The translations under genes and the position numbers were made by a program. A DNA stretch of 55,735 bases from Candidatus Harrisonbacteria bacterium (GTDB lineage Bacteria > Patescibacteriota > Minisyncoccia > UBA6257 > 1-14-0-10-40-38), in the NCBI GenBank assembly GCA_023245035.1, contig JAHFLD010000003.1, forward strand, positions 1 to 55,735, given 5' to 3'. Shown here in pieces: positions 1 through 9,669 of this stretch. Positions within the stretch are counted from its first letter, which is position 1; each line of letters starts with the position of its first letter. Under the pieces are notes generated by a model. The model was not told the origin of the DNA and ran no database searches. It saw only the letters and a list, made by a program, of their open reading frames with translations.

Positions 1-257
1 AGAACAATACCCTAGATTTTCACTTTCTGGATACGGAGGTGCACAGGGCAAATACTGATTGGTGGTGTAACCACAATCTGCGACGGCCAAGGCCGGCTCC
101 GGATCCTCCGGATCCGACTTGATATTTTTGTTGGTTATTTTATCTCTTTTGGAGGCAAGTGTTTTTTTCTAGTTATAAACTAAGATAATCGGATCTAGGT
201 TTTATTGGAATTTTCTTTGCGCTTTCAGTTATTATTTTGATTGGTTATATTAGTGGC

Positions 258-887
258 ATGGATCTTGCTAAGAATGAGGCGTTGAGGATGCTAGCGAATC
301 GTTTGCAAGATGATCTTACTCTGCCTCTCCGCGAGTCAAATTTGGTTTTTGGCGAAGGTGACATTGATGCCCAGGTTTTGTTTATCGGCGAGGCGCCGGG
401 GATGAATGAGAATTTGCAAAAGCGCCCTTTTGTGGGGCGGGGAGGGCAGTTGCTTAATAAGATGCTGGAACATATTGGGTGGAGGCGAGAGCAGGTTTAT
501 ATTACCAACATTGTAAAGCGCCGACCGCCGGATAACCGCGACCCATTTCCGGAGGAGATCGCGGCCTATAAGCCCTATCTTACCGAGCAGATCCGGATCA
601 TCAATCCGAAAATAATCGTAACACTTGGGCGTTTTGCCATGAACTATTTTTTACCGATGGCAAAAATTACCCGAGATCAAGGCAAGGCTTTTCAATTGCA
701 GGGAAAATTATTGGTGCCGATATTGCATCCGGCGGCGGCTTTGCGTGGCAATGAGGCGATGGCGATGTTTAGGGCTAGCTTTGAGAAATTGCCGTTAATC
801 ATTAAGAAGCGGGAGTCTTTGATCGCGGAAGCGGCCTCGAAAAACCAAGCAAAAGACGAGACTTCAATACAGGAAAAATTATTTTAG
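258..887 (+). CDS. Uracil-DNA glycosylase, family 4-like (no cysteines)
   Basis: GEAPGMNE motif 1, PFVGRGGQLL, NIVKRRPPDNRDPFPEE, HPAAALR motif; ATG at 258 preferred over TTG 237. Confidence 0.88.
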   Translation: MDLAKNEALRMLANRLQDDLTLPLRESNLVFGEGDIDAQVLFIGEAPGMNENLQKRPFVGRGGQLLNKMLEHIGWRREQVYITNIVKRRPPDNRDPFPEEIAAYKPYLTEQIRIINPKIIVTLGRFAMNYFLPMAKITRDQGKAFQLQGKLLVPILHPAAALRGNEAMAMFRASFEKLPLIIKKRESLIAEAASKNQAKDETSIQEKLF

Positions 888-937
888 GTCTGTCTATAGG
901 CCGCAAAGTCAACTTGTCATATAATAATAGCTGATTT

Positions 938-1279
938 ATGCCTTCAGCTTTTGGCTACTTAGCGCAGAGATTTTTCCATTCGCTATGGTTATTTCTCTAT
1001 GATTGGTTTGCCGGCGGTTTTTTGACGATTTGGCATCTGGCGCGGCAGATCGTTTTTTGGTTTGATCGACGCTTGGCTCTTGGGATAACTTTGCGCCATT
1101 TTTTTGAGCCGATGTTCGGGGATTTCGCGTTTTTGGGCAGAATCTTGGGATTTGGCTTTCGGGTCGCGCGCGTCGGTCTGGCCATGATTCTTTATTCGGT
1201 CATCGCCATACTAGCTGTCGCGTTTTATTTTTCCTGGCTACTTTTTCCGTTTGCTTTATTTTATTTGGCACTGCGATGA
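938..1279 (+). CDS. Small integral membrane protein, ATGA overlap with next gene
   Basis: Hydrophobic 113-aa ORF; TGA stop overlaps ATG of downstream clp-like gene. Confidence 0.6.
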   Translation: MPSAFGYLAQRFFHSLWLFLYDWFAGGFLTIWHLARQIVFWFDRRLALGITLRHFFEPMFGDFAFLGRILGFGFRVARVGLAMILYSVIAILAVAFYFSWLLFPFALFYLALR

Positions 1280-3744
1280 GCGATCAAGCAAAATTCTTTT
1301 ATCTTGAACAGCGGTTGGCGATGAGTTTTTTTGGGCGTTTTTTGGTTCGGCTGGTTTTGCTGGTTTTTTATTCGGTGCTTATCGCGGCAACTTTTATTTT
1401 TTTGCTGTCCGATGTCGCTGAACTTAGGCTTGCCGGCACCATTTTCTTTTTGTTTTTACTGCATCGAATTTTCCACATTGGGCGTCCAGATGCGCTAATT
1501 ACTTCTCGCGCGATTAAATATCCCGGCAATGTGGCTCGTTTCTTCGCGCCAGTTACTTATCGTTTTTTGGAACGCGCCCTGGATCGAGCTTTGACTCATG
1601 GCGGAGATGCTCGTTTGCACCTAATGTCTTTTTTGGTGGAGTTGCCCGCGGCTCACGATATTCTGGAGCGGCTTGAATGCGATGCCCACAGTTTTTCTCT
1701 TACGGTTCGCGAGACGCTTGCTCAAACGGCAACTCCGGTTGACGCTGTTGCCGTTTTGGCCCAACTCAATTCTTTAGCCGAGCTCTCTTTTCAATCTGCT
1801 TTGCGCCAGGGGGCAAGGGCGGTTTTGCCAGTGCATCTTTTTGCGGCTCTGGGCTCACTGGATGTTCAACCATTCGCCTCTCTTTTTCGTAAGTTTAATA
1901 TTGCCGAGGGCGATGTTTTTAGAGCCATGATGTTGCGGCGCGCGCTGGATTTGGTTCCTCGTCGCCCGATTTTGCGGGTAATGCCGAAGCATCGTTTTAT
2001 GAATCGGGCTTGGACGGCGCGGCCGACGCCGACTCTGGATCGTTTTTCCCAGGACTTTACCGATTTGGCGCGAATAGTGCCGGCTTCGCCCCTTTTCGGC
2101 CACGCGGTTGAGTACGAAAACATGCTGGGGATTCTTTCTAGGCCCGGCCGGGAAAATGTGCTTTTGGTCGGGGTGCCGGGAGTTGGAATGGATGATTTGG
2201 TAATGCATCTTGCTTATCTGATTACGCGAGATCAAGTGCCTTCCGGGTTGACTGATAAGCGCGTGGTCGTGCTGGATCTTGGCGCCCTTGCATCTGGCGC
2301 GCAACTTGGTGAGTTGCAGGAGCGCATTAAGACCGCGGTTCATGAAGCGATAGCGGCGGGCAACGTGATTTTATACGTTCCAAATCTTCATGTTGCCGTT
2401 CAGTCTGCCACTGGATACGGGTCTGTGATTGCCGAGACTCTCCTTTCGGCCGTGCGCAGCGATGCCTGTTCGGTTATTGGTTCAACTTATCCTTTGGAAT
2501 ACCGAACTATGGAAAGCGTTGGGATATTTCGCGATACTTTCCAAGTGGTGCGAGTTAAGGAGCTTGAGCAAGGGGAGGCGATGGAATTTTTGGTTTCGCG
2601 CGCCGCTGTTTTGGAGACCGGATCACGCGGAAAATTACGCGTCGGGTTCGTGGCAATTCGAGCCGCGGTTTTTTTGGGGCACGCTTATTTTCGAGAAAAG
2701 CCCTTGCCAGCTAGCGCCGAGGATTTATTAAATCAGGCTTTTGGCGAGGCTTTGCAACGTGGCGAGCGAATGCTCACGCGCGTTCATCTTGAGCGACTGG
2801 CCGAGCGGTTGAGCTCAATCCCAATTCACATTCCCGGATCAAAGGAGGCGGCCGACTTGCTGAACTTTGAAGCGCGAGTGCACGAAAAATTCGTAGATCA
2901 AGAGGAGGCGGTCGTATCTGTCGGGAAGGCGTTGCGCGAGTATCGGGCCGGACTTGCCCGTAAAGGCGTTCCGGTGGCGATATTTCTTTTTGTGGGTCCA
3001 ACCGGCGTTGGCAAGACCGAGCTCGCGAAACTGGTGGCGGAGTTTCAGTTTGGCAATCGGGAAGCGATGATTCGATTTGACATGACCGAGTATCAAGCAA
3101 CGGAAAGCATTAATGTTTTAATCGGTTCGCCGAATGGCGAGCGGCGCGGGACACTGACCGAAGCGGTACGCTTGCGGCCGTATAGCCTGCTTTTGTTGGA
3201 TGAATTTGAAAAAGCCCATCCCGATATTCTTAATCTTTTTTTGCAGGTGTTTGATGACGCGCGATTGACCGACTCAACCGGCGAGACGGTCGATTTTCAG
3301 AATACAATCATTATCGCCACCAGTAATGCTCATTCTGAATTTGTGAGATCTAAACTTGAGGCCGGACTTGCCATGGAAGCATTTACTCCAGAGCTTATAG
3401 CGAAGCTTGCCGATGTTTTTCGTCCCGAGTTACTGAATCGATTTTCCAGAATCGTCGTCTTCAAGGCGTTGTCTCCGGTGGATGTTGGTTTGGTGGCGAA
3501 ACTTAAACTTGATTCTTTGGCGAAGGCATTGCTTAACGAGCAGGGAATAACTCTTAGCTTTGACGAGGTGGTTGTAGAAAAAATAGCGACTATAGGTTTT
3601 GATCCGGCTTTTGGCGCGCGACCGCTTGATCGGGCGATTGCCGATTACATTAAAGATCCGTTGGCTCAAAAAATTTTGGCAGGAGGAGTTGCTCGCGGGG
3701 CGACGATTGTGGTTAAGGTTCACGAGGGAAAGATTGTTTTGTAG
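1276..3744 (+). CDS. Membrane-anchored ClpA/ClpB-like AAA+ ATPase
   Basis: N-terminal TM helices; second AAA+ with GPTGVGKTELAK and LLLLDEFEKAHP, arginine-finger region FRPELLNRF; first AAA+ degenerate. Confidence 0.85.
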   Translation: MSDQAKFFYLEQRLAMSFFGRFLVRLVLLVFYSVLIAATFIFLLSDVAELRLAGTIFFLFLLHRIFHIGRPDALITSRAIKYPGNVARFFAPVTYRFLERALDRALTHGGDARLHLMSFLVELPAAHDILERLECDAHSFSLTVRETLAQTATPVDAVAVLAQLNSLAELSFQSALRQGARAVLPVHLFAALGSLDVQPFASLFRKFNIAEGDVFRAMMLRRALDLVPRRPILRVMPKHRFMNRAWTARPTPTLDRFSQDFTDLARIVPASPLFGHAVEYENMLGILSRPGRENVLLVGVPGVGMDDLVMHLAYLITRDQVPSGLTDKRVVVLDLGALASGAQLGELQERIKTAVHEAIAAGNVILYVPNLHVAVQSATGYGSVIAETLLSAVRSDACSVIGSTYPLEYRTMESVGIFRDTFQVVRVKELEQGEAMEFLVSRAAVLETGSRGKLRVGFVAIRAAVFLGHAYFREKPLPASAEDLLNQAFGEALQRGERMLTRVHLERLAERLSSIPIHIPGSKEAADLLNFEARVHEKFVDQEEAVVSVGKALREYRAGLARKGVPVAIFLFVGPTGVGKTELAKLVAEFQFGNREAMIRFDMTEYQATESINVLIGSPNGERRGTLTEAVRLRPYSLLLLDEFEKAHPDILNLFLQVFDDARLTDSTGETVDFQNTIIIATSNAHSEFVRSKLEAGLAMEAFTPELIAKLADVFRPELLNRFSRIVVFKALSPVDVGLVAKLKLDSLAKALLNEQGITLSFDEVVVEKIATIGFDPAFGARPLDRAIADYIKDPLAQKILAGGVARGATIVVKVHEGKIVL

Positions 3745-3812
3745 AACGCAAACTGACGATCTCTTTGTGGAGATAATAATAAAAACCGCCGGATGTTCCG
3801 GCGGATCGCATT

Positions 3813-4574
3813 TCATTTCTGTAGCGGTAGGATGGCATACTTTTTTGGTACCCAATCCCAAGCATCGTTGGAATGAGCGAGGGCGAGATGGCAGAGCTCC
3901 AGAGTTCGCAATTCCCAGGGGACGTAGCGCAATGTTTCCGGTTTTTCTCGGATTACTCGCAGGCACAATTCCGGAGTTTTGAAGCTGTCGGGGATGGCCG
4001 CGAAGGCTTCAACTAAGTCAGATTCCAGAGCGAACTTCACCAGTTCGGGAGTGACCATCTCAAAAGGAATGAGGCGCAGGGCGCCGCCCCACTTGCCGAT
4101 TCCGGCTTTGGCGACTTCGGCGGTCATCAGTCGTTCGGGAATAAGGCTGAGCCGATGGGGATCTTTTTCCGCAAAAGCGATGGCAACTTCCTTGGTCCAC
4201 GACTTGTCGGGAATAATCGCGTCGTTGATTTCGATGTCTTGTTTTAAGGCCGCGAGACAAACTTCGGTGGTTCGCATCTTTTTCGGAATGGCTTCCAGGG
4301 ATTTTATCTCACCCTTTTTTACGCCGTTAAGGTACCAAACTTCATCGTGCGGTTCGGCAATTGCCGGTTCCAGGCCCTGCTTGGCTTCCGGTGGGGCATC
4401 GCCAGCTTCCTGCTCGATGTTCTCAACTGCTAACTGTGTTTTCGATGTATCGTGGCGCGGGACTTGGTCGTATTGGCGCAAGAAGCTGTTTTTCATACTT
4501 ACTGCGAGGACGACCAGCATTCCCCAAAGGCACATTCTTAAGCAGAGGAGGCCTATTTTTGGCCAGGTCTTCAT
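3813..4574 (-). CDS. Single-TM protein with ~26-aa helical repeats (DUF4116-like)
   Basis: Repeated IPxxxxTxExxxxAxxxxxxxLxxIP units after N-terminal TM segment. Confidence 0.55.
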   Translation of the reverse strand: MKTWPKIGLLCLRMCLWGMLVVLAVSMKNSFLRQYDQVPRHDTSKTQLAVENIEQEAGDAPPEAKQGLEPAIAEPHDEVWYLNGVKKGEIKSLEAIPKKMRTTEVCLAALKQDIEINDAIIPDKSWTKEVAIAFAEKDPHRLSLIPERLMTAEVAKAGIGKWGGALRLIPFEMVTPELVKFALESDLVEAFAAIPDSFKTPELCLRVIREKPETLRYVPWELRTLELCHLALAHSNDAWDWVPKKYAILPLQK

Positions 4575-4700
4575 GGCTTTCTCTCCGGTTGGTGTTAAAG
4601 AGCTGATTGCTTTTTTTAGTATCCGGCTTTTTTGGTTTTAGTCAATGTTTTAAATTTTGGTCCGTTTCAAAAGTATCGGCACTAGTGGTACACTTTTTGC

Positions 4701-5339
4701 ATGGCTTTTCAGGTTAAGACCAAGGTTAATTTTGTAATCAAACTTTTTGTTTTTGTGGATTTTTTGTATAACTTTGCTTTTGGCTCGTTCGGGCCGATTT
4801 TGGCGATTTTTGTGACGCAACAGATCAGCGGGGGCTCGGTGAAGGTGGCCGGTTTTGCCACGGCGGTGTATTGGGTGGTTAAGTCTTCGCTACAGTTGCC
4901 GATTGCTCGTTTTTTGGACAAGACCGACGGCGAGCGAGATGATTTTTGGGCGATGTTGCTTGGTTATTTTTTGAGCGGGGCGACTCCTTTTTTGTATTTA
5001 TTGGCGACTACTCCAACCGCCTTGTATTTGGCGCAGGCTTATCTGGGTTTTATGATGGCTTGGGCGGTGCCGGCGTGGTATGGCGTGTTTACCCGGCATC
5101 TAGACCGGCATGACGTGAGTTTTGAGTGGAGTCTGGAGAGTGTTTTCTCTTTGGGCATCGCGACGGCCGCGTCGGCTGCGTTAGGCGGTTTTTTGGTGGA
5201 TCGCTATGGTTTTCAGGTGGTGTTCATCGGCGCCGGAATTTTGAGCATGACTTCGTCACTTTGCTTGATTCCTTTGCGGAAGCACTTAATCCCAAAGATT
5301 CGTCACGGAAAGACCTTGCCCTTGGAGCATAAGTCATAG
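4701..5339 (+). CDS. Half-size MFS-like transporter
   Basis: 212 aa, multiple TM helices, MFS-like FLVDRYGFQVVFIGAGIL. Confidence 0.6.
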   Translation: MAFQVKTKVNFVIKLFVFVDFLYNFAFGSFGPILAIFVTQQISGGSVKVAGFATAVYWVVKSSLQLPIARFLDKTDGERDDFWAMLLGYFLSGATPFLYLLATTPTALYLAQAYLGFMMAWAVPAWYGVFTRHLDRHDVSFEWSLESVFSLGIATAASAALGGFLVDRYGFQVVFIGAGILSMTSSLCLIPLRKHLIPKIRHGKTLPLEHKS

Positions 5340-5349
5340 CAGATAATCG

Positions 5350-6231
5350 GTGATTAAAATGCGAACCCTACTTTTAATTGACGTCCATGCGTTGGTGCAC
5401 CGTTTTTTCCACGCCTTACCGCCGCTTACAAGCCCCGCGGGTGAGCAGGTAAACGCGCTTTATGGTCTGACGGGGATTTTGCTTAAGATTCTAAAACCCG
5501 ATGACGGCTCTTCGGCGCCGGATTTTATTGCCGCCGCCGCCGATCGGCCCGAGCCGACTTTTCGCAAACTCAACTACGATGCTTACAAGGCGACTCGGCC
5601 GGCGACCGATAACGCTCTGATTTCCCAGTTCAGGCATTTGCCGGCGCTTTTTGAATCTTTTGGCGTGCCATTTTTGTCGGTAGCGGGGTTTGAGGCGGAT
5701 GATGTTATTGGTACTTTGGTTGATCGTTTTGCCTCCGAGAGGGACTTGAAGATAGTGATGCTTTCGGGAGATCGCGATTTATTCCAATTAGTGTCCGATG
5801 ATCGGGTGGTGATGAATATTCTGCAAAGCGGCGGTGGAGCCACCAAACTGGCCAATGAGGAGTATGTGGTTAGTGAATATGGTGTTCCGCCGCGCCATTT
5901 TGTGGACTATAAGGGTTTGGTTGGCGATCCGTCGGATAACATTCCCGGCGCGCGCGGCATCGGCCCCAAGGCGGCGAGCGAGCTTTTGCGCGAATTTGTT
6001 TCTTTGGAGGGCATTTATGAGAATTTGGGATTGATTAAAAACAATCTGGCGGAGCGGCTGGAAGCTTCGCGCAAACAGGCTTTTATGTCTCGGGAGCTGG
6101 CTACGATTCGGCGCGACGTTCCGCTTGATGTATTTGCTCTGGATTTCTTGGTGACTCAAATGCCGCGCCGCGAAAAACTGGCGCCATTTTTGACCGAGTT
6201 TGGTTTTCAGAGTTTTTTGGCGCGGATTTAG
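5350..6231 (+). CDS. Stand-alone 5'-3' exonuclease (PolA N-terminal domain type)
   Basis: LLLIDVHALVHRFFHALPPL, GFEADDVIGTL, LSGDRDLFQLV, DYKGLVGDPSDNIPGARGIGPKAA; GTG or internal ATG start. Confidence 0.88.
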   Translation: MIKMRTLLLIDVHALVHRFFHALPPLTSPAGEQVNALYGLTGILLKILKPDDGSSAPDFIAAAADRPEPTFRKLNYDAYKATRPATDNALISQFRHLPALFESFGVPFLSVAGFEADDVIGTLVDRFASERDLKIVMLSGDRDLFQLVSDDRVVMNILQSGGGATKLANEEYVVSEYGVPPRHFVDYKGLVGDPSDNIPGARGIGPKAASELLREFVSLEGIYENLGLIKNNLAERLEASRKQAFMSRELATIRRDVPLDVFALDFLVTQMPRREKLAPFLTEFGFQSFLARI

Positions 6232-6272
6232 TCGCTTTATATTTCTGCTGGAATTGTTTGTGTTATCCTTAA

Positions 6273-7601
6273 ATGAGTTCAATGTCTGATTTTAAGAAAT
6301 ATTTGAGTTATCCGGAGATGCGGATGTTTTGGTTTTTCGCGATTTTCGCTCTTCTGGTTTCCGTGGCCGGATTTTTTTTCCTGGATCCGCTGGCCCATGC
6401 TCTGGTTTTTGGCGTGTTGGTCGTAGTCGGCGCGATGATTTTTGGCACCAGTGTTCGAGTGGCGCGATCGGCGCTTGATTTGCAGTTAGAACAACGGCGA
6501 TTGCAAACTATTATTGCCGATTTGAATGACGGCGTAGTGGCATATGATAACAATTTCAAGATGCTGGTTTTCAACAAGGCCGCCGAGCAGATTTTCAACG
6601 TTAAAGCCGACCGGATTCTACAGCAATCCTTTACTCTGCAGGTTAAAGAGCGTTTGCCGGCCGAGTATCGCTTGTTGCTCGCGGTCTTGTTTCCGGCGTT
6701 GGCCCCGATTGTGGTGCGGCGTTCCGAACCGGGGATTTATCCGCAAGTTCTGGATTTTACTTTCACGGAACCGGCGGTTGAGTTAAGAGTATCAACCAGT
6801 CGGATTTTAGGCGATGCCGACGAATCTTTGGGATTTATTAAAATCGTGCGTGACCGAACGCGGGAGATTGGCTTGTTACGCTCCAAGAGTGAGTTTATTG
6901 AAATTGCTTCGCATCAATTGCGAACGCCGCTAACCGGAATCGTGTGGGCCTGGGAGAGTTTGGTTAACGAGGAGCTTAAACCGGAGACGCACACGCTTGT
7001 TGTATCCGGCTTGCAGGCCACCAAACATCTTGGAGACATAATTGACGACATGTTGGACGTGTCCCGAATTGAAGAGGGGCGATTTGGTTATGATTTTGTA
7101 TCGCAAGATATTGTGGCTTTTTTGCAAAAAATCGTAGACGAAGCCAGTTTGGCAGCCACTAAATACCAAGTTAAAGTTTATTTTGATCGTCCGCCGGAAA
7201 AAAACATCGCCATTACTTTTGATCCAAAAAAATTGGCGATTGCCGTTTCTAATTTGATTGATAACGCCTTGAAATACAATGTAAAAAACGGCGAGGTGGT
7301 GGTGAAGGTGGAGTCGATACCCCAAGAGCCTTATATCAAGGTCAGTGTTCGCGATACCGGCATCGGTATTCCGGAGAAAGATCTGCCTAAGCTATTTGCC
7401 AAATTTTTTCGGAGTGACAACGCCTCGCGTTTTGCGACCGAGGGCACCGGTTTGGGAATTTATATTACAAAAAATGTGGTGGAGCGGCATGGCGGTAAGA
7501 TCTGGGTGGAGTCCGAGCTTAATCGGGGAACGACTTTTGCTTTCACCTTGCCGATTGATCCGGCTTTGATTCCGGTCAAAGAGCGAGTTTATGGGGAATA
7601 G
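6273..7601 (+). CDS. Membrane sensor histidine kinase with PAS domain
   Basis: Two N-terminal TMs, PAS-like region, EIASHQLRTPLTGI H-box, NLIDNALKY N-box, GTGLGIYI G-box. Confidence 0.9.
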   Translation: MSSMSDFKKYLSYPEMRMFWFFAIFALLVSVAGFFFLDPLAHALVFGVLVVVGAMIFGTSVRVARSALDLQLEQRRLQTIIADLNDGVVAYDNNFKMLVFNKAAEQIFNVKADRILQQSFTLQVKERLPAEYRLLLAVLFPALAPIVVRRSEPGIYPQVLDFTFTEPAVELRVSTSRILGDADESLGFIKIVRDRTREIGLLRSKSEFIEIASHQLRTPLTGIVWAWESLVNEELKPETHTLVVSGLQATKHLGDIIDDMLDVSRIEEGRFGYDFVSQDIVAFLQKIVDEASLAATKYQVKVYFDRPPEKNIAITFDPKKLAIAVSNLIDNALKYNVKNGEVVVKVESIPQEPYIKVSVRDTGIGIPEKDLPKLFAKFFRSDNASRFATEGTGLGIYITKNVVERHGGKIWVESELNRGTTFAFTLPIDPALIPVKERVYGE

Positions 7602-7632
7602 GGTGGTGATGTTGCGAAGGGAGGATTGAATT

Positions 7633-7662
7633 AAAAAACCCGCGGAGTGTTTCCGCGGGTTT
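7633..7662. terminator. Bidirectional intrinsic terminator
   Basis: aaaaaacccgcgga-gtgt-ttccgcgggttt hairpin with A/T tracts. Confidence 0.8.
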
Positions 7663-7673
7663 GGGTTGCTGGT

Positions 7674-8003
7674 TCAGCGTTGCGTCGGCGAACTCGTGGT
7701 TCGCGACTCGGCCTTGTTCGGCTCGATCGCTTCGGCGACCTTGTTCAGTTCGGCGTTGAGCCGGTTGGTCTTCTCGGCGAGTCCTTCGAAGCTTCGGTTC
7801 ATCTTCGCGAGGGCCGCGACGATCTCTTCGTTCTCTCCGGTGATCGTTCGCGCCTTCTCGAGCGCCGCGGTGTCCGTCTTGCTCTGGCTAGCGAGAGTCG
7901 TGGGGTGGTGCTTGGCTTTGGTCTTTTCCACACCGGACTTCACCACAATGGCGAAGCAGAACAGAAGGGCGAGAGCGCCGACGATACCAATGTACTTGCG
8001 CAT
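7674..8003 (-). CDS. Small membrane-anchored coiled-coil protein
   Basis: MRKYIGIVGALALLFCFAIVVKSG TM; SD aaggagac upstream of ATG at 8003 (shorter than ORF track). Confidence 0.6.
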   Translation of the reverse strand: MRKYIGIVGALALLFCFAIVVKSGVEKTKAKHHPTTLASQSKTDTAALEKARTITGENEEIVAALAKMNRSFEGLAEKTNRLNAELNKVAEAIEPNKAESRTTSSPTQR

Positions 8004-8066
8004 GAAGTCTCCTTGAATTGAGAAAGAGCTGTTTTCTATCGCCAAGTCCTTAACTTGGTTGATTGT

Positions 8067-8096
8067 ATTGTAGCATACTATCTGGCTATTTGTCAA
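8067..8096 (-). promoter_or_regulatory. Sigma70-type promoter with extended -10
   Basis: TTGACA-N18-TACAAT with TGC before the -10 on minus strand. Confidence 0.65.
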
Positions 8097-8142
8097 TAGC
8101 GGTGAAAAGGGCTGTAGAATAGGGGTTTTTTGCTGGTGTGGA

Positions 8143-8171
8143 TAAAAAAGCCCCCGCTTTTTGGCGGGGGG
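8143..8171 (-). terminator. Intrinsic terminator downstream of 8213..8605
   Basis: cccccgc-cttttt-gcggggg with T-run on minus strand. Confidence 0.75.
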
Positions 8172-8212
8172 ATTGAGACGTGGTGGGTTGTGACGCGATG
8201 GGAGTTTGGCTT

Positions 8213-8605
8213 TCACTCAACCGGCGTTACGCTGATGAAGAGAATCGGCGGGAGGTCTTTTCGACAGGACATGTTGACTCTCATCAGTTTGACCTTGGTG
8301 CCGACCTTGAGCGAGCAAGGCATGGAGACCACAGCACCAACGAAGAACTCATCGCCGCCCTTCGCTACGTACTGGGAGTGTTTCACGATGAGACGTCCCA
8401 GGCCGGATGATCCGATTGCTTCGACTTCACGGGCAACCACGAAGTCAAATTCTTGGAGCATGGAAGCCGTGATGACTGGTTCCAGAACCGGGTTGCTTGA
8501 GTCGTAGGATTCGGTGCACAAGGTCGTCGAAGCGAGGAAGAGCATCAGAGCCAAGAACGCGAAGAGACAGAGCACCCAGAGTATTTTCACCTTGTCGTTC
8601 TCCAA
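8213..8605 (-). CDS. Small secreted/membrane-anchored hypothetical protein
   Basis: N-terminal TM ILWVLCLFAFLALMLFLAS; own promoter and terminator. Confidence 0.6.
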   Translation of the reverse strand: MENDKVKILWVLCLFAFLALMLFLASTTLCTESYDSSNPVLEPVITASMLQEFDFVVAREVEAIGSSGLGRLIVKHSQYVAKGGDEFFVGAVVSMPCSLKVGTKVKLMRVNMSCRKDLPPILFISVTPVE

Positions 8606-8666
8606 TTGGAAGGCGATTGAGGTTTGAGTTGTTGAGGTGCTGGATCCTGACTTTCAGGCTTTTGCC

Positions 8667-8696
8667 ATTCTAGCATACTATCTTGCTATTTGTCAA
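8667..8696 (-). promoter_or_regulatory. Sigma70-type promoter with extended -10
   Basis: TTGACA-N18-TAGAAT with TGC before the -10 on minus strand; paralogous to 8067..8096. Confidence 0.65.
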
Positions 8697-8773
8697 TAGC
8701 GGTAAAAATGGCTGTAAAATAGGGGGTTTTTGCCTACTTTACCCTAAACCCTTTACCCTGTACCTTAATTCAT

Positions 8774-9649
8774 ATGCCCGAACTTCCGGAGGTGGAGACT
8801 GTGGTGCGAGATTTGCGGAGGAAGTTAATAGGCCAAGCCATAACCGACTTGTGGCAGGACCAAACGATGATTATTAAGGATTGGCGTAAACAGAGGAGGC
8901 GAGTTTTTGATCCAGTCCTTATTAAAAGATTTCGGCGGGATGTTTTGGGGAAGAGGGTTGTCGCGGTTCAGCGGCGAGGCAAGAACATTCTGATTTTTCT
9001 TGAAGGCGATATTTGTTTATTGGTTCATTTGAAAATGACGGGGCATTTTTTATTTGGCGATTGGAGCGATGGCCAGCGCCGCGCCGAAAATTATATCCAC
9101 GTGGTGTTTAATCTGGATTCCGGAACGGATTTGGCTTTTTCCGATGTGCGGAAGTTTGGCAAGATCTTGTGGGGGGCAGCTAGCGAAATTTTGAATTTGC
9201 CGGAGATTGTGAAGTTGGGTCCGGAGCCGATGGAGGATTCTTTTACGCGCGAGGTCTTGAGTTTGCGACTGATTGGAGTGCGGACGCCGTTGAAGCCGGT
9301 TTTGATGGATCCAAAAAGAATTGCCGGTATCGGCAACATCTATGCCGATGAGATCTTGTGGCGAGCGAGAATCAGCCCTTATCTTTCGGCGAGAGATCTT
9401 AAATCGTCGCAGATTAAATCTTTGCATGTGGCTATTCGCGCCGTCTTGTCTAGGGCGATAGATTTGCGGGGAACTTCCATGCGTGATTATCGCGACACCA
9501 GCGGGGAAAAGGGGAGTTATTACGATGTTGTCTCGGTTTATGGTCGGCATGGCAAGCCGTGCCGACGTTGTCGAACGCAAATCGTTCGCGAGGTTTTGCG
9601 GGGACGTTCAACTCATTTTTGTCCGCGGTGTCAGCCGAGATTGGCGTAG
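8774..9649 (+). CDS. mutM: Formamidopyrimidine-DNA glycosylase
   Basis: MPELPEVETV start, PKRIAGIGNIYADEIL, C-terminal CxxC...CxxC zinc finger. Confidence 0.96.
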   Translation: MPELPEVETVVRDLRRKLIGQAITDLWQDQTMIIKDWRKQRRRVFDPVLIKRFRRDVLGKRVVAVQRRGKNILIFLEGDICLLVHLKMTGHFLFGDWSDGQRRAENYIHVVFNLDSGTDLAFSDVRKFGKILWGAASEILNLPEIVKLGPEPMEDSFTREVLSLRLIGVRTPLKPVLMDPKRIAGIGNIYADEILWRARISPYLSARDLKSSQIKSLHVAIRAVLSRAIDLRGTSMRDYRDTSGEKGSYYDVVSVYGRHGKPCRRCRTQIVREVLRGRSTHFCPRCQPRLA

Positions 9650-9669
9650 GTGCGGTATACTTTAAACAG

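Noticed and set aside
1-160. Possible minus-strand coding fragment (..DCGYTTNQYLPCAPPYPESENLGYC..) running off the window start
   Set aside because: No start codon or SD found before an upstream in-frame stop; too short to support a call.
1855-2343. Long antisense ORFs within clp-like, gyrA, pnp, ftsH and other genes
   Set aside because: Overlap well-supported genes on the other strand; compositions typical of shadow ORFs.
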